A stretch of 64,000 nt of DNA from the NCBI RefSeq assembly GCF_000196135.1, contig NC_005090.1:692001-756000 (forward strand). The letters are read 5' to 3'. The position numbers were made by a program, and so were the translations under genes. The notes under the pieces are model-generated. The model did not search any database and was not told the origin of the DNA. It saw nothing but the letters and a program-made list of their open reading frames with translations. Shown piece after piece: positions 27,578-35,898 of the stretch (positions are counted from its first letter, which is position 1; every line of letters begins with the position of its first letter). Source of the stretch: Wolinella succinogenes DSM 1740 (GTDB lineage: Bacteria; Campylobacterota; Campylobacteria; Campylobacterales; Helicobacteraceae).

Positions 27578-29117
27578 ACTGATTGAGCTTAGCGTTAAGC
27601 GCGGTCGATTTTTCACGAAGGCTTGTGATTTCTCCACAGACAGATTGAAGCTCTTTGAGATTGTGGTCCACGAGGTTTTTGATGCTCGCCACCTCTTTGA
27701 GAATCTGATCTGTTCCTGCGTCCACTCGTTCCGAGTTTTGCGCGGCCATCTTCGAGCTCTCTATTGTGTGGGACATGAGGGATTCGGTCTCTTGGATGGT
27801 CTGCTGAATCGAAGCGGCGATGGAAATGAGTGCAGTGATGCTTTGGGCGTTCTTATCCATCGTAGCGCTGGAATCTTTAACGCCTTGGTTGATGGTGTTG
27901 AGGGTTACTGAAATATCGGAGAGACTACTTTGGGTTCTCTCGGCTAGCTTTCTCACCTCATCCGCCACCACGGCAAATCCTCTTCCATGCTCCCCCGCTC
28001 TTGCGGCTTCTATGGCGGCATTGAGCGCTAGAAGGTTGGTTTGATCGGCGATATCTCCGATGATGCGCAAAATCTCTTTGGCATTATCGGCTTGCTTGGC
28101 AAGATCACTAAGCGATTGAGCAAGGTCGAGCTGTTCTTTGGCTCGGGTTTGGATGGTTTCATTCATCGAATCAATTCGATTTTTTACCTCTTCAAGCTGA
28201 TTTTCCGTCTCTTGGTGTTGAGTTAAGGTGTGGACTGATTCTTCTTTGGTGGCCGAAGAGATGGCTTTGATCTCTTTGGCATCATTGATCATTTGCTCTA
28301 GGCTTCGATTCTCATTTTCGATGGCAACAGAGACCTTGGCATTGCGCCGCACCACCTCGCCAATGACTGTGAGATTTTGCACTGAGACCTGTTTAGAATC
28401 GGAGATAATTTCATGGGCTTTGTGGATGAATTTATTGATGGAGCGAGTAGCCTTGGCTAGTTCATCATCCCCTCGAACGGGTATTTGAAGGGTCAAATCT
28501 CCCTCTCCACTGGCTAATCCCTCTAGAGAATCGGTCGTTTTGGCCAAGTCGGCGGTGATCTTAAAGACCATCCCAATGATTCCCGCAAAAAGGAGCGTGA
28601 AAAGCAGGGAAGCTAGAGTCATGAAAGCTTGTATTGAACTTTGGGTGTTCTCCATGCTTTGATTAATAAGGGTTTCGATATGGGCTAGTTTGCCATCGAT
28701 CTTGGCTTGGGAGGCGTTGATCTGAGAGAGGCGCTGGTTGGCCTCCTCTTTGCGTTGCTCTAAAAAGAGTGAGCTAATGGAGACCAAAGAGGCATAGTAT
28801 TTAGTGTACTCCTCGTGGAGGAGAGCGCTTACCTCCCTCTCTTTATAGCTCATACGATCGATTCCATCAAAGATGGCCAGCGAAGTGAGAGAGGCTTGAA
28901 TAAAATAGGATTCTTCATTCATCAAGATTCCCGTTTTGATCTCGGAGGCGACTTGATAAACGGAAACTTTTATGTCATGGAGGGTGTTTTTGATTCCAAT
29001 TTGATCATAAATCTTAAAGAAGATCATCCAGTAGATGGAGGCAAAAACGACAAAATTGATCAGTCCGACAATAAAATAGGGAAAAAGTAGCTTAAATTTA
29101 AGACTTTTAAGCATCAT
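27567..29117 (-). CDS. Methyl-accepting chemotaxis protein in the arsenic island
   Basis: A 516-residue chemoreceptor. Transmembrane helix 1 is at about 10-33, then a helical periplasmic domain of about 130 residues (four-helix-bundle type), helix 2 at about 166-187, HAMP at about 188-240, and a cytoplasmic signalling domain with the nearly invariant hairpin tip [20 protein letters not shown]. Its start codon overlaps the stop of the PstS-like gene (ATGA at 29114-29117), so both are translated together. Helical-bundle receptors often sense through binding proteins, so the coupled PstS-like protein is the obvious partner. No cytoplasmic PAS domain is present. Confidence 0.93.
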   Translation of the reverse strand: MMLKSLKFKLLFPYFIVGLINFVVFASIYWMIFFKIYDQIGIKNTLHDIKVSVYQVASEIKTGILMNEESYFIQASLTSLAIFDGIDRMSYKEREVSALLHEEYTKYYASLVSISSLFLEQRKEEANQRLSQINASQAKIDGKLAHIETLINQSMENTQSSIQAFMTLASLLFTLLFAGIIGMVFKITADLAKTTDSLEGLASGEGDLTLQIPVRGDDELAKATRSINKFIHKAHEIISDSKQVSVQNLTVIGEVVRRNAKVSVAIENENRSLEQMINDAKEIKAISSATKEESVHTLTQHQETENQLEEVKNRIDSMNETIQTRAKEQLDLAQSLSDLAKQADNAKEILRIIGDIADQTNLLALNAAIEAARAGEHGRGFAVVADEVRKLAERTQSSLSDISVTLNTINQGVKDSSATMDKNAQSITALISIAASIQQTIQETESLMSHTIESSKMAAQNSERVDAGTDQILKEVASIKNLVDHNLKELQSVCGEITSLREKSTALNAKLNQFTT

Positions 29118-29953
29118 TTATCCTTTGTAATGGGCAAAAATCCAAAAGATTGGACGATCTTTTGCCCTTCTTGGCTGAGGATGAAATCAATAAAAGGGGC
29201 GATTTCTGGGTTTTCGGCATTTTTATGATAGGCAAGATTGAGACCTCGAACAATAGGATATTTCTCGCTTTGAATGCTCTCTTTGGTGGGAACGATTCCA
29301 TCTAGAGAGAGAATCTTAATAGGGGAGCCCGCCTTAATGGAGAGATCGGCTGTGCCTGAGGAGACATAGCCAATGGCGGACTTCATGCCTGCGGTGAGTG
29401 TGATGGATTCGAGATTGGAGCCAATATCAAAGCGCTCTTTAGCGATGGAGTTTTCGAGTTTGGCATTGGGGCGATTGGGGTGGGTGAGCTTAGAGTAGCC
29501 CTCAAAGAGCTCTAGAGTACTTCGTCCAATCTCTTTGTTTATCAGCATGATCTTCCCCCCTTCGCTCCATCCAAGCTCTCGCCACTCCCTGATCTTGCCG
29601 CTATAGATATCGGCGACCTGCTTTTGGGTGAGGGCGGTCAGGGGGTTGTGTTGATTGACGATGATGGCCAGAGCGTCAAAGCCAATGGTCACCTTGATGA
29701 GTGACTGCTCCTCTTTAGCGCTGAGGCTACGAGAAGCCATGCCAATGTCGTTGAGGTGTTCAATCGAATCTTTCATTCCTTTTCCGCTTCCGCCGGCGCT
29801 AATGTTGAAGGCGACAGAGTGATTTTTGGCGTATTCTGAGGCGGATTTTTCGATAATAGGCTGAATCGTGCTTGCCCCTGTGATTTTAAGGGAGGCTGCT
29901 CCCAAAAAAAGGGGTATTAAATAGGGAATAAGCCAAATAGGACTCTTTTTCAT
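29114..29953 (-). CDS. PstS-like phosphate/oxyanion-binding periplasmic protein
   Basis: A 279-residue secreted protein. The signal peptide is at residues 1-20, and the mature part begins [14 protein letters not shown]. Motifs of the PBP-like (PstS) family are visible: [20 protein letters not shown], and [12 protein letters not shown] where PstS has its phosphate-contacting Ser/Thr loop. It is encoded without Pst ABC permease genes and is instead coupled to a chemoreceptor. Arsenate is a close phosphate mimic, and the gene is divergent from the arsenate reductase operon. I infer a sensor for arsenate or phosphate; the ligand is untested. AAAGGAG lies before its ATG at 29951-29953. Confidence 0.85.
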   Translation of the reverse strand: MKKSPIWLIPYLIPLFLGAASLKITGASTIQPIIEKSASEYAKNHSVAFNISAGGSGKGMKDSIEHLNDIGMASRSLSAKEEQSLIKVTIGFDALAIIVNQHNPLTALTQKQVADIYSGKIREWRELGWSEGGKIMLINKEIGRSTLELFEGYSKLTHPNRPNAKLENSIAKERFDIGSNLESITLTAGMKSAIGYVSSGTADLSIKAGSPIKILSLDGIVPTKESIQSEKYPIVRGLNLAYHKNAENPEIAPFIDFILSQEGQKIVQSFGFLPITKDK

Positions 29954-30420
29954 GGTCTTGGGTGACTCCTTTTGAAGGTTTGCTGCTCCTAGTATATAGC
30001 AATATAACGAAATATATCAATATATCTAATAATTATTTTAAGCTAGGAGGGCGAGCCGTGCAGAACTACACAAAAAAACGGGGAGAGGGAAGGAGGAAAA
30101 TTATGCAATCACGCACTCGCCCAGAGCTCGCAACCATGGGGGATGATTGCGAGTGAATGATTTTATCAAAATATATTGATATATAACTATAAAAAGTAAA
30201 TTAATTTTTGATTTGTTGTGCAACAAACAATGGATTAATTAAGATTGAATAGAGAGTGATAAAATATTTCTTTAACAAAATATCAAGAAGTGTTGATATA
30301 TCGTTACCGAGATTGATTCAATTACACTCATAAGGAGGGGCTTTAGTCGGGTCAAAATTTCGGGCATTTAGTTATCAGTTTGTACTGCACATCAAAAATC
30401 CAAATCAAGGAGTGAAACAC
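29954..30420 (+). promoter_or_regulatory. arr control region with inverted-repeat operators and leader
   Basis: The gap between the divergent PstS-like gene and arrC is AT-rich and highly structured. ATATATCAATATAT at 30012-30025 and its exact reverse complement at 30171-30184 frame a small open reading frame. TATCAA (30281-30286), six bases, TTGATA (30293-30298) forms a perfect inverted repeat near the arrC side. These resemble ArsR-type operators (half-site ATCAA/TTGAT, also found before the second arsR). A hairpin CTCGCAA (30127-30133)/TTGCGAG (30147-30153) lies between them. No Pst-type or tRNA feature is seen. Confidence 0.6.
30103..30156 (+). CDS. Candidate 17-residue leader peptide upstream of arrC
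   Basis: ATG at 30103 is preceded by AAGGAGG (30090-30096) with ideal spacing. The frame encodes MQSRTRPELATMGDDCE and stops at TGA 30154-30156. The 3' half is a 7-bp inverted repeat, so translation of the peptide would compete with the hairpin, as in attenuator leaders. There is one Cys near the end, a possible arsenite or redox sensing residue, but that is speculation. It may be a chance frame; the strong ribosome site is the only real evidence. Confidence 0.3.
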   Translation: MQSRTRPELATMGDDCE

Positions 30421-31302
30421 ATGGACGGTCATGTTTTGTGGGATTATCGGGTTGCTATCGACCTATTTTTAGGAGGTGTTGGAGTAGCAGCATTTATTTT
30501 GTCAGCGCTCCTCTTTTTCTTGGATAAAGAGGCTAACAAGCCTGTGTATAAGGGAGGGTTTGTTCTTGCACCTCTGTTTGTCTCGCTGGGATTGATATTC
30601 TTGTTGCTTGAGATTGGACGCCCCTTTAATGCGGTGCGAACCCTCATCAATATCAATCCTGCTTCGATTATGTCTTTGGGGGTCTTTTTGCAAGCCATTT
30701 TTGTAGCGATTGCCTTTTATGTTGCCTACCTCATGGTGAAATGCGATGAGAGCTGTTCCTGTCAGGGAGAATCGTGCGAAGGGCCTAAATTCTTGATTCT
30801 TGCGGGAGGGTTTTTGGCGCTTCTTACAGGACTCTATCATGGAATGCTTCTTTATGGAACAGGTAGAGAGGCGTGGAATGGGGCCCTTCCTCTGCTCTTT
30901 TTGGCAAGCTCCATCGCTTCAGGTTTTGCGCTCACCTATCTCGTGGCGACTCTAAGGGGTGGCGGAGAGGCTCCTCTGTGGGTTTTATCTGCGATTTCCG
31001 TGGCACTTGTGGGGGTTTTATCTGCGGCGTTTGGATGGGTCTATGGACTTGGAGCCCTAGGGGTTGAATCAAAGGCCTCACTAGACTATCTCCACGCTCA
31101 TTATGGAATCCACTTCTATCTGGTTGCTCTTGTGATCGGATCTCTTGTACCTTTGGTTCTCTTTGTCAAGTCGATTCTTTCCAAAGAGGGGTTGGCGAAA
31201 AATATTGCGTTAGCGAGCACTATTATGATTTTGGTGGGCTCTTTTGTGCTTAAGTATGTCGTGGTTTATGTCGGTCAGATCGAATATCTGGCAAGTCACT
31301 AA
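30421..31302 (+). CDS. arrC: Respiratory arsenate reductase membrane subunit (NrfD/PsrC-like)
   Basis: A 293-residue integral membrane protein with about eight helices, of the NrfD/PsrC quinol-oxidising family. It would anchor ArrAB to the outer face of the membrane and feed it electrons from menaquinol. The ATG at 30421 was chosen because AAGGAG ends nine bases before it; a GTG at 30412 overlaps that site. A Cys-rich loop (CDESCSCQGESCEGP) between two helices is unusual for NrfD proteins. Shewanella Arr works without a dedicated C subunit (it uses CymA), whereas a membrane subunit in the operon is known for other arr loci. The arrA ATG begins 11 bases downstream. Confidence 0.85.
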   Translation: MDGHVLWDYRVAIDLFLGGVGVAAFILSALLFFLDKEANKPVYKGGFVLAPLFVSLGLIFLLLEIGRPFNAVRTLININPASIMSLGVFLQAIFVAIAFYVAYLMVKCDESCSCQGESCEGPKFLILAGGFLALLTGLYHGMLLYGTGREAWNGALPLLFLASSIASGFALTYLVATLRGGGEAPLWVLSAISVALVGVLSAAFGWVYGLGALGVESKASLDYLHAHYGIHFYLVALVIGSLVPLVLFVKSILSKEGLAKNIALASTIMILVGSFVLKYVVVYVGQIEYLASH

Positions 31303-31313
31303 GGAGGGTTGTG

Positions 31314-33860
31314 ATGGAGATCAATAGAAGAGACTTTTTAAAGGCAACAGCACTCACTGCTGGAGCCGTGGGAATTGCTCAGATTCCAGAGATTGAGGCA
31401 AACACGCAGGTTTCAGGCGAAGTGGGGAAATGGGTCGCTAGCACCTGTCAAGGATGCACTAGTTGGTGCTCTATTCAGGGCTATGTTGTGGATGGGAGGC
31501 TGGTTAAGGTTCGAGGGAATCCTAATGCCAAAGGCAATCATGGAAAGATTTGCCCCCGACCCCATTTGGCGATCCAACAGGTCTATGACCCTGATAGAGT
31601 GAAGACGCCACTTAAGAGAACCAATCCTAAAAAAGGAAAAGGAATCGACCCTCAGTTTGTCCCCATTAGCTGGGATGAGGCAATCGATACCATTGCAGAT
31701 AAGATTATGGCGTTGATTAAATCAGGAGAATCTCACAAGTTTGCCCTTTTTAGGGGCCGATACACGCATATGAATGAGATTCTCTATAACACCTTTCCTA
31801 AGCTTATCGGAAGCCCCAATAATATTTCCCATAGTTCCATCTGCGCTGAAGCGGAGAAGTTTGGACGGTACTATACAGAGGCGCTTTGGGATTATGCAGA
31901 CTTTGACCTTGATAACACTCGTTATGTTCTTGGGTGGGGGGCGGATCCTCTGGCATCAAATCGTCAAGTTCCCCATTTTATTAATATTTGGGGCAAGGTG
32001 AGGGATCAGGCAAGAATCGCCATCATTGATCCAAGGCTCTCAGCCACGGCGGCTAAGGCAGACCACTGGTTGCCCATTATTCCCGGCGAAGATAGCGCAT
32101 TGGCAGTGGCGATGGCCCATGTGATTCTTGCAGGCGGTGCGTGGAATAAGGGTTATGTGGGTGATTTTGTAGATGGTCACAACTACTTCAAGCCAGGTGA
32201 GTTAGTGCCTGAGAGCATCGAAGTGGAAGGAAAGATCATTCCTGTAGAATTTAAAGAGAAGCACACCTATGGAGTGGTCAAGTGGTGGAATCTTGAGCTC
32301 TTTGATAAGACACCCGAATGGGCTGAACCTATCACGGGGATTCCCGCTAAGCAGATTCGACAGGTGGCCTTGGAGTTTGCTGCGGCGGGAAGCAGAGCTA
32401 TCTCTTGGGTTAGCCCTGGAGCTTGTATGCAGATTCGCGGAAGCTATGCTTCAATGGCGGCTCATGCGCTCAATGGTTTGGTAGGCTCTTGCGATAGCGT
32501 GGGCGGAATCTTGCAAGGAACTTCGGTGCCAAGCGGCAAGACCCCTGATATCAAACCCTATCTCTCTGAAGAGATCGCTAGCGCACTCAAGCAAAAAAAG
32601 ATCGATCAGCGAGGAACCCCTAAATTCCCAGCGCTCAATAAAAAGACAGGGGGTGGGGTCGTTACCGCTAACGTAGCTAACGCCATCTTGGATGAGAAAC
32701 CTTATGATTTAAAGATGGCGATTGGCTATTGGAATAACTTTGTCTTCTCGATTAATGGCACTCACTTGTGGGAAAAAGCGATGGAGAAACTTCCTTTCTA
32801 TGCTCACATTACCACTCACATGGCAGAGATGACCATGTATGCTGATATCGTTCTGCCTGCAAAAATGCATATGTTTGAGCGCTACGGATTCTCTAAAAAT
32901 AAACAGAATCTCCATGGTTACCTTAGCATTCATCAGCCTATGGTTAAGCCCTTAGGTGAAGCCAAAACCGATGAGACGGAGATTGTTTTCATGATCGCTC
33001 AGGCGCTGGCTAAAAAAGGGCATGACGCTCCCTTGAGATATTATCAGGAGAATTTCAAAGATCCTGAAACAGGAAAGATTCCCTCCACGCCCGAAGAGTT
33101 CGATCTTTTTTCTGTGAAGTATTTCACCCAGCCCATTTGGGACGGTAGCAGCAATGACAAGGGCGATTCTATTAATAGTTGGAAAGAGCTTTTAGAGAAG
33201 GGAGTCTGGAGCACCAAGCGCTACAGTATTGGCAAGAAGATTGACAATTTCAAAACCGAAACCAAAAAATTTGAGTTTTATAGCGAAACGCTCAAAAAAG
33301 TTTTAGAGGAGCATGTCGAGAAGAATAAGCTCTCTTCGATTGATGAGGCGATTGAAGCTTCTAATAATACCGCTAGGGGTGAGCGTGTCTTTGTGCCGCA
33401 CTATGAGCCAAGCGTAAGATATGGCGATCCCAAAATCTATCCCCTCATTTTTGCGGAGCATCGCTCAAGACTCAATCGAGAAGGAAGAAGCCAAAATGCT
33501 CCTTGGTATTACGAGCACAAAGATGTGGATCCGGGTGATGAGATTGAGAAGGATGTGGCCAAGATTAATCCCGAAACAGCTAAACAGTTTGGAATCAAGA
33601 CAGGTGATAGGATTCGTATCGTAGGCACTCAAGCCTCCATTGAGACCGAGGTGAAGCTCTGGGAGGGAATCAGACCTGGAATCGTCGTCAAATGCTATGG
33701 TCAAGGTCACTGGGCGTATGGAAGTGTGGCGAGCGAAAAGTTTGGAAGCAAGCCAAGAGGGACAAACAACAACGATATCCATATTCATGAATATGATCGC
33801 CTCAGTGGCTCAACCGCTCGGCATGGCGGCACAGCTCGTGTAAAAATTGAAAAGATTTAA
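31314..33860 (+). CDS. arrA: Respiratory arsenate reductase catalytic subunit
   Basis: An 848-residue molybdopterin oxidoreductase that reduces arsenate to arsenite as terminal electron acceptor in the periplasm. It has a twin-arginine signal (NRRDFLK, residues 4-10). Cys45, Cys48, Cys52 and Cys80 give C-x2-C-x3-C-x27-C, the 4Fe-4S motif of ArrA proteins. Family-specific stretches include KGKGIDPQFVPISWDEA, ESHKFALFRGRYTHMNEI and SHSSICAEAEKFGR. Length matches known ArrA (about 850). Polysulfide reductase PsrA is shorter and differs at these motifs. The start is ATG 31314 (AAGGAGG, six bases); the GTG at 31311 is too close. The flanking ars genes and arsR support this call. Confidence 0.93.
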   Translation: MEINRRDFLKATALTAGAVGIAQIPEIEANTQVSGEVGKWVASTCQGCTSWCSIQGYVVDGRLVKVRGNPNAKGNHGKICPRPHLAIQQVYDPDRVKTPLKRTNPKKGKGIDPQFVPISWDEAIDTIADKIMALIKSGESHKFALFRGRYTHMNEILYNTFPKLIGSPNNISHSSICAEAEKFGRYYTEALWDYADFDLDNTRYVLGWGADPLASNRQVPHFINIWGKVRDQARIAIIDPRLSATAAKADHWLPIIPGEDSALAVAMAHVILAGGAWNKGYVGDFVDGHNYFKPGELVPESIEVEGKIIPVEFKEKHTYGVVKWWNLELFDKTPEWAEPITGIPAKQIRQVALEFAAAGSRAISWVSPGACMQIRGSYASMAAHALNGLVGSCDSVGGILQGTSVPSGKTPDIKPYLSEEIASALKQKKIDQRGTPKFPALNKKTGGGVVTANVANAILDEKPYDLKMAIGYWNNFVFSINGTHLWEKAMEKLPFYAHITTHMAEMTMYADIVLPAKMHMFERYGFSKNKQNLHGYLSIHQPMVKPLGEAKTDETEIVFMIAQALAKKGHDAPLRYYQENFKDPETGKIPSTPEEFDLFSVKYFTQPIWDGSSNDKGDSINSWKELLEKGVWSTKRYSIGKKIDNFKTETKKFEFYSETLKKVLEEHVEKNKLSSIDEAIEASNNTARGERVFVPHYEPSVRYGDPKIYPLIFAEHRSRLNREGRSQNAPWYYEHKDVDPGDEIEKDVAKINPETAKQFGIKTGDRIRIVGTQASIETEVKLWEGIRPGIVVKCYGQGHWAYGSVASEKFGSKPRGTNNNDIHIHEYDRLSGSTARHGGTARVKIEKI

Positions 33861-33876
33861 GGGAGGGGTTTGAGTG

Positions 33877-34575
33877 ATGGCAAAAAATTATGCAATGGTC
33901 ATAGACCTGAATCGATGCGTTGGATGTGGCGCCTGCGACTTGGCTTGTAAAAGCGAAAACAATACACCCGTGGGAATCCATTGGTCAAATCACGTGGTGG
34001 AGACCACAGGGGTTTTCCCTAATGTAGGCTTTACTTATAGACCCACTCTTTGTAATCACTGCGATGATGCTCCTTGTGTGAGGGCTTGTCCAACGGGAGC
34101 GATGTATAAAGATAAAGAGAGTGGCATGACGCTCCACAATGCTGATAAGTGCATTGGGTGCAAGAGCTGTATGTTGGCAGACCCCTATCACGTCATCTAC
34201 TACAACTCCAAACAACCTCACTATAAGTGGACGACTACTAAGCCTACGGTAATGGGGATGTTTTCACCCAAGGAGATGGCGGATAAGTCAGGTGCTCCCT
34301 ACCCATACTTTAACGTGGAGCGAGGTAAAACCTATGAGGCATTACGTTTTAAAGGCTTGGTGGAGAAGTGCAGTTTTTGTGATCATCGAGTCAAGGCAGG
34401 CCTCATGCCGCATTGCGTGGTCTCTTGTCCGGGAGATGCAAGAATCTTTGGCGATCTGAATGATCCCAAAAGTTCTGTGAGTCAGCTTTTGGCTCAATAT
34501 CCTGCAGAGACGCTTCTTCCTCACAAAGGAACCAAAGCGAAAGTGTTCTATATCCGAAGTTATGCGAGGGCTTAA
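33877..34575 (+). CDS. arrB: Respiratory arsenate reductase iron-sulfur subunit
   Basis: A 232-residue periplasmic subunit carrying electrons from ArrC to ArrA. Cysteine groups: CVGCGACDLACKSEN, CNHCDDAPCVRACP, CIGCKSCMLADP, and CSFCDHRV followed by CVVSC. In the third group the usual fourth residue of CxxCxxCxxxCP is Asp (GAC at 34180-34182), while FdhB in this window has the normal ACP there. Asp can ligate a 4Fe-4S cluster but gives a labile or shifted cluster. No signal peptide, consistent with export together with ArrA. The ATG at 33877 is favoured, a GTG at 33874 is possible. Length equals known ArrB (about 234). Confidence 0.92.
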   Translation: MAKNYAMVIDLNRCVGCGACDLACKSENNTPVGIHWSNHVVETTGVFPNVGFTYRPTLCNHCDDAPCVRACPTGAMYKDKESGMTLHNADKCIGCKSCMLADPYHVIYYNSKQPHYKWTTTKPTVMGMFSPKEMADKSGAPYPYFNVERGKTYEALRFKGLVEKCSFCDHRVKAGLMPHCVVSCPGDARIFGDLNDPKSSVSQLLAQYPAETLLPHKGTKAKVFYIRSYARA

Positions 34576-34588
34576 CCCCCGCATAACT
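34558..34588 (+). terminator. Hairpin at the end of arrB
   Basis: AGTTATGCG (34558-34566) pairs with CGCATAACT (34580-34588); inside, GGG and CCC add three pairs around a CTTAA loop. The arrB stop lies within the loop. There is no clear T tract, so it may act in mRNA stability or as a weak terminator before the second arsR. Confidence 0.55.
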
Positions 34589-34604
34589 CATTCAAGATAG
34601 AGCA

Positions 34605-34620
34605 TTGATTTGGTAATCAA
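34605..34620 (+). promoter_or_regulatory. Operator candidate before second arsR
   Basis: TTGATT, TGGT, AATCAA: a perfect 6+4+6 inverted repeat. A TATAAT hexamer follows at 34637-34642. The half site TTGAT/ATCAA also occurs in the arr control region (30281-30298), suggesting that the regulator encoded just downstream governs both its own gene and arrCAB. Confidence 0.55.
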
Positions 34621-34708
34621 ATAGATATAAATATATTATAATATCGCATTTTTTAAGTCGAAGTCTCTATTCATTGCGTTAGCAGCGACTCTAAAGGCGA
34701 TACAAAAT

Positions 34709-35035
34709 ATGGAAAAAACCAAAATTCAACCCAAAGACTATCTTCGAGCGATCTCTGCGCTCAATGATGAAACCCGAGTGCTTATCCTTCGATTCCTTCA
34801 AGAGTATGGTGAGAGTTGTGTTTGTGACCTTGAGCTCTCTTTGGGAATGCTTCAATCTAGGCTCTCTAGACACCTCAAGATTCTCATGGAAGCGGGCTAC
34901 CTTGAAAAAGAGCGTAAAGGGGTCTGGTCACACTACTATATCGCGCCTCAGGATTGGTTTAGGGAGAAGGCTCTGGAGAATATCAAAATGGTGGATGTCA
35001 AGATTCCTCCCCAGCAAAAGGCTTGTCCTTCATAA
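34709..35035 (+). CDS. arsR: ArsR-family repressor linked to arr
   Basis: A 108-residue winged-helix protein clearly related to the other ArsR here. The metal-site motif is ESCVCDLELS, the classic CVCDL arsenite trigger, followed by LGMLQSRLSRHLKIL as recognition helix and wing GVWSHYYI. It follows arrB after 133 bases and has its own promoter-like region with a palindromic operator. It probably controls arrCAB in response to arsenite, the product of the reductase. The two arsR proteins are only moderately alike, so they likely have distinct targets. Confidence 0.93.
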   Translation: MEKTKIQPKDYLRAISALNDETRVLILRFLQEYGESCVCDLELSLGMLQSRLSRHLKILMEAGYLEKERKGVWSHYYIAPQDWFREKALENIKMVDVKIPPQQKACPS

Positions 35036-35137
35036 CTCCTCCTCCCCCTCTTCGATAGAATTGTAATGATCACTACATTTTGATATAATCCTTCCGTTTT
35101 TAATGATTCTCTACTTTTGTTTTGGAAGGATTCGGTT

Positions 35138-35776
35138 GTGAAAAAGAGCGAACTCACCCCAAGGGCTATGGCGCGATATGACAAAATATTGGATGCCGCG
35201 TGCGAGGTTTTCTTGGAGCAGGGGTTTGAAAAAGCCAGTGTCAATGAGATCGTAAAGCGTGCAGGAGGATCCTTGGCGACGCTTTACAAGCTTTTTGGCA
35301 ACAAGGAGAATCTCTTTGAGGCGATTTTGGAGCGAAAATCTGAAGCGATTTTTGCCGAGCTCGAAGAGGAGGCCAAAGCCAGCGAGGAGCAAGATCTTGA
35401 GAGCTTTTTATGGCGCTTTGGAATGAAATTTTTTGATATGCTCGCCAAGTGTGATTCGGTGGCGATGGTTCGAATCTTGATGGCGGAGGGGAGTCGCAAT
35501 GAAGGCAAGCTCGGGAAGATTTTCTATCGGCATGGGCCGGGAAAATCGGAGGCGATTTTGGAGCGATTCCTCCGCAAGGAGCACATAAAGGGCAAGATAG
35601 CTATCGAGGATATTGCCTTGGCGGCGGCGAGATTCATCTTTTTGGTCAAAGAGCCTTTTCACTTTCGCTCGATTGCGCTGGGTCATCCTATGAATTTGAG
35701 TCTTGAAGAGCGCCAAAGAGTCGTAGGAGAGGCAATTCATATCTTTTTGTATGGAATCACAAAACGTTCTAATTGA
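35138..35776 (+). CDS. TetR-family repressor of the RND efflux operon
   Basis: A 212-residue regulator starting at GTG 35138, eight bases after GGAAGGA; an upstream TTG frame extension lacks a ribosome site. The N-terminal DNA-binding domain is ARYDKILDAACEVFLEQGFE followed by the TetR signature VNEIVKRAGGSLATLYKLFGNKENLFEAI. The C-terminal part would bind a drug or bile-like ligand. It lies directly upstream of, and in the same direction as, the three efflux genes, with a palindromic operator in the gap. The layout is like cmeR-cmeABC of Campylobacter. Confidence 0.92.
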   Translation: MKKSELTPRAMARYDKILDAACEVFLEQGFEKASVNEIVKRAGGSLATLYKLFGNKENLFEAILERKSEAIFAELEEEAKASEEQDLESFLWRFGMKFFDMLAKCDSVAMVRILMAEGSRNEGKLGKIFYRHGPGKSEAILERFLRKEHIKGKIAIEDIALAAARFIFLVKEPFHFRSIALGHPMNLSLEERQRVVGEAIHIFLYGITKRSN

Positions 35777-35832
35777 CTTTAAGGGGTAAAAAGGAATAAA
35801 ATCCCGACTCTTAAAGTGTAGCGTACGTTACA
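35773..35832 (+). promoter_or_regulatory. Efflux operon promoter with CmeR-like operator
   Basis: TTGACT (35773-35778), 17 bases, then ATAAAA (35796-35801) fits a sigma-70 promoter. Just downstream is TGTAGCGTACGTTACA (35817-35832), a nearly perfect 16-bp palindrome of the form TGTA-N8-TACA. The Campylobacter CmeR operator has the same outer bases and length (established for CmeR). Repressor bound here would block initiation of the efflux genes. The -35 lies at the very end of the TetR gene. Confidence 0.65.
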
Positions 35833-35898
35833 TTACAAATATCTCTGGAAGAAAAATTTTGATTTTTTCAAGAGTCTTTTAAACGAGGAGAAACACCG

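Noticed and set aside
29962-30156. A 64-residue + strand frame in the arr control region
   Set aside because: No ribosome site at its start; only the internal ATG at 30103 has one, and that is listed as a weak leader-peptide candidate.
31314-34575. The three-subunit molybdoenzyme as polysulfide or tetrathionate reductase
   Set aside because: The Cys spacing C-x2-C-x3-C-x27-C, the lengths of both subunits, ArrA-like motifs and the ars and arsR neighbours all fit arsenate reductase better.
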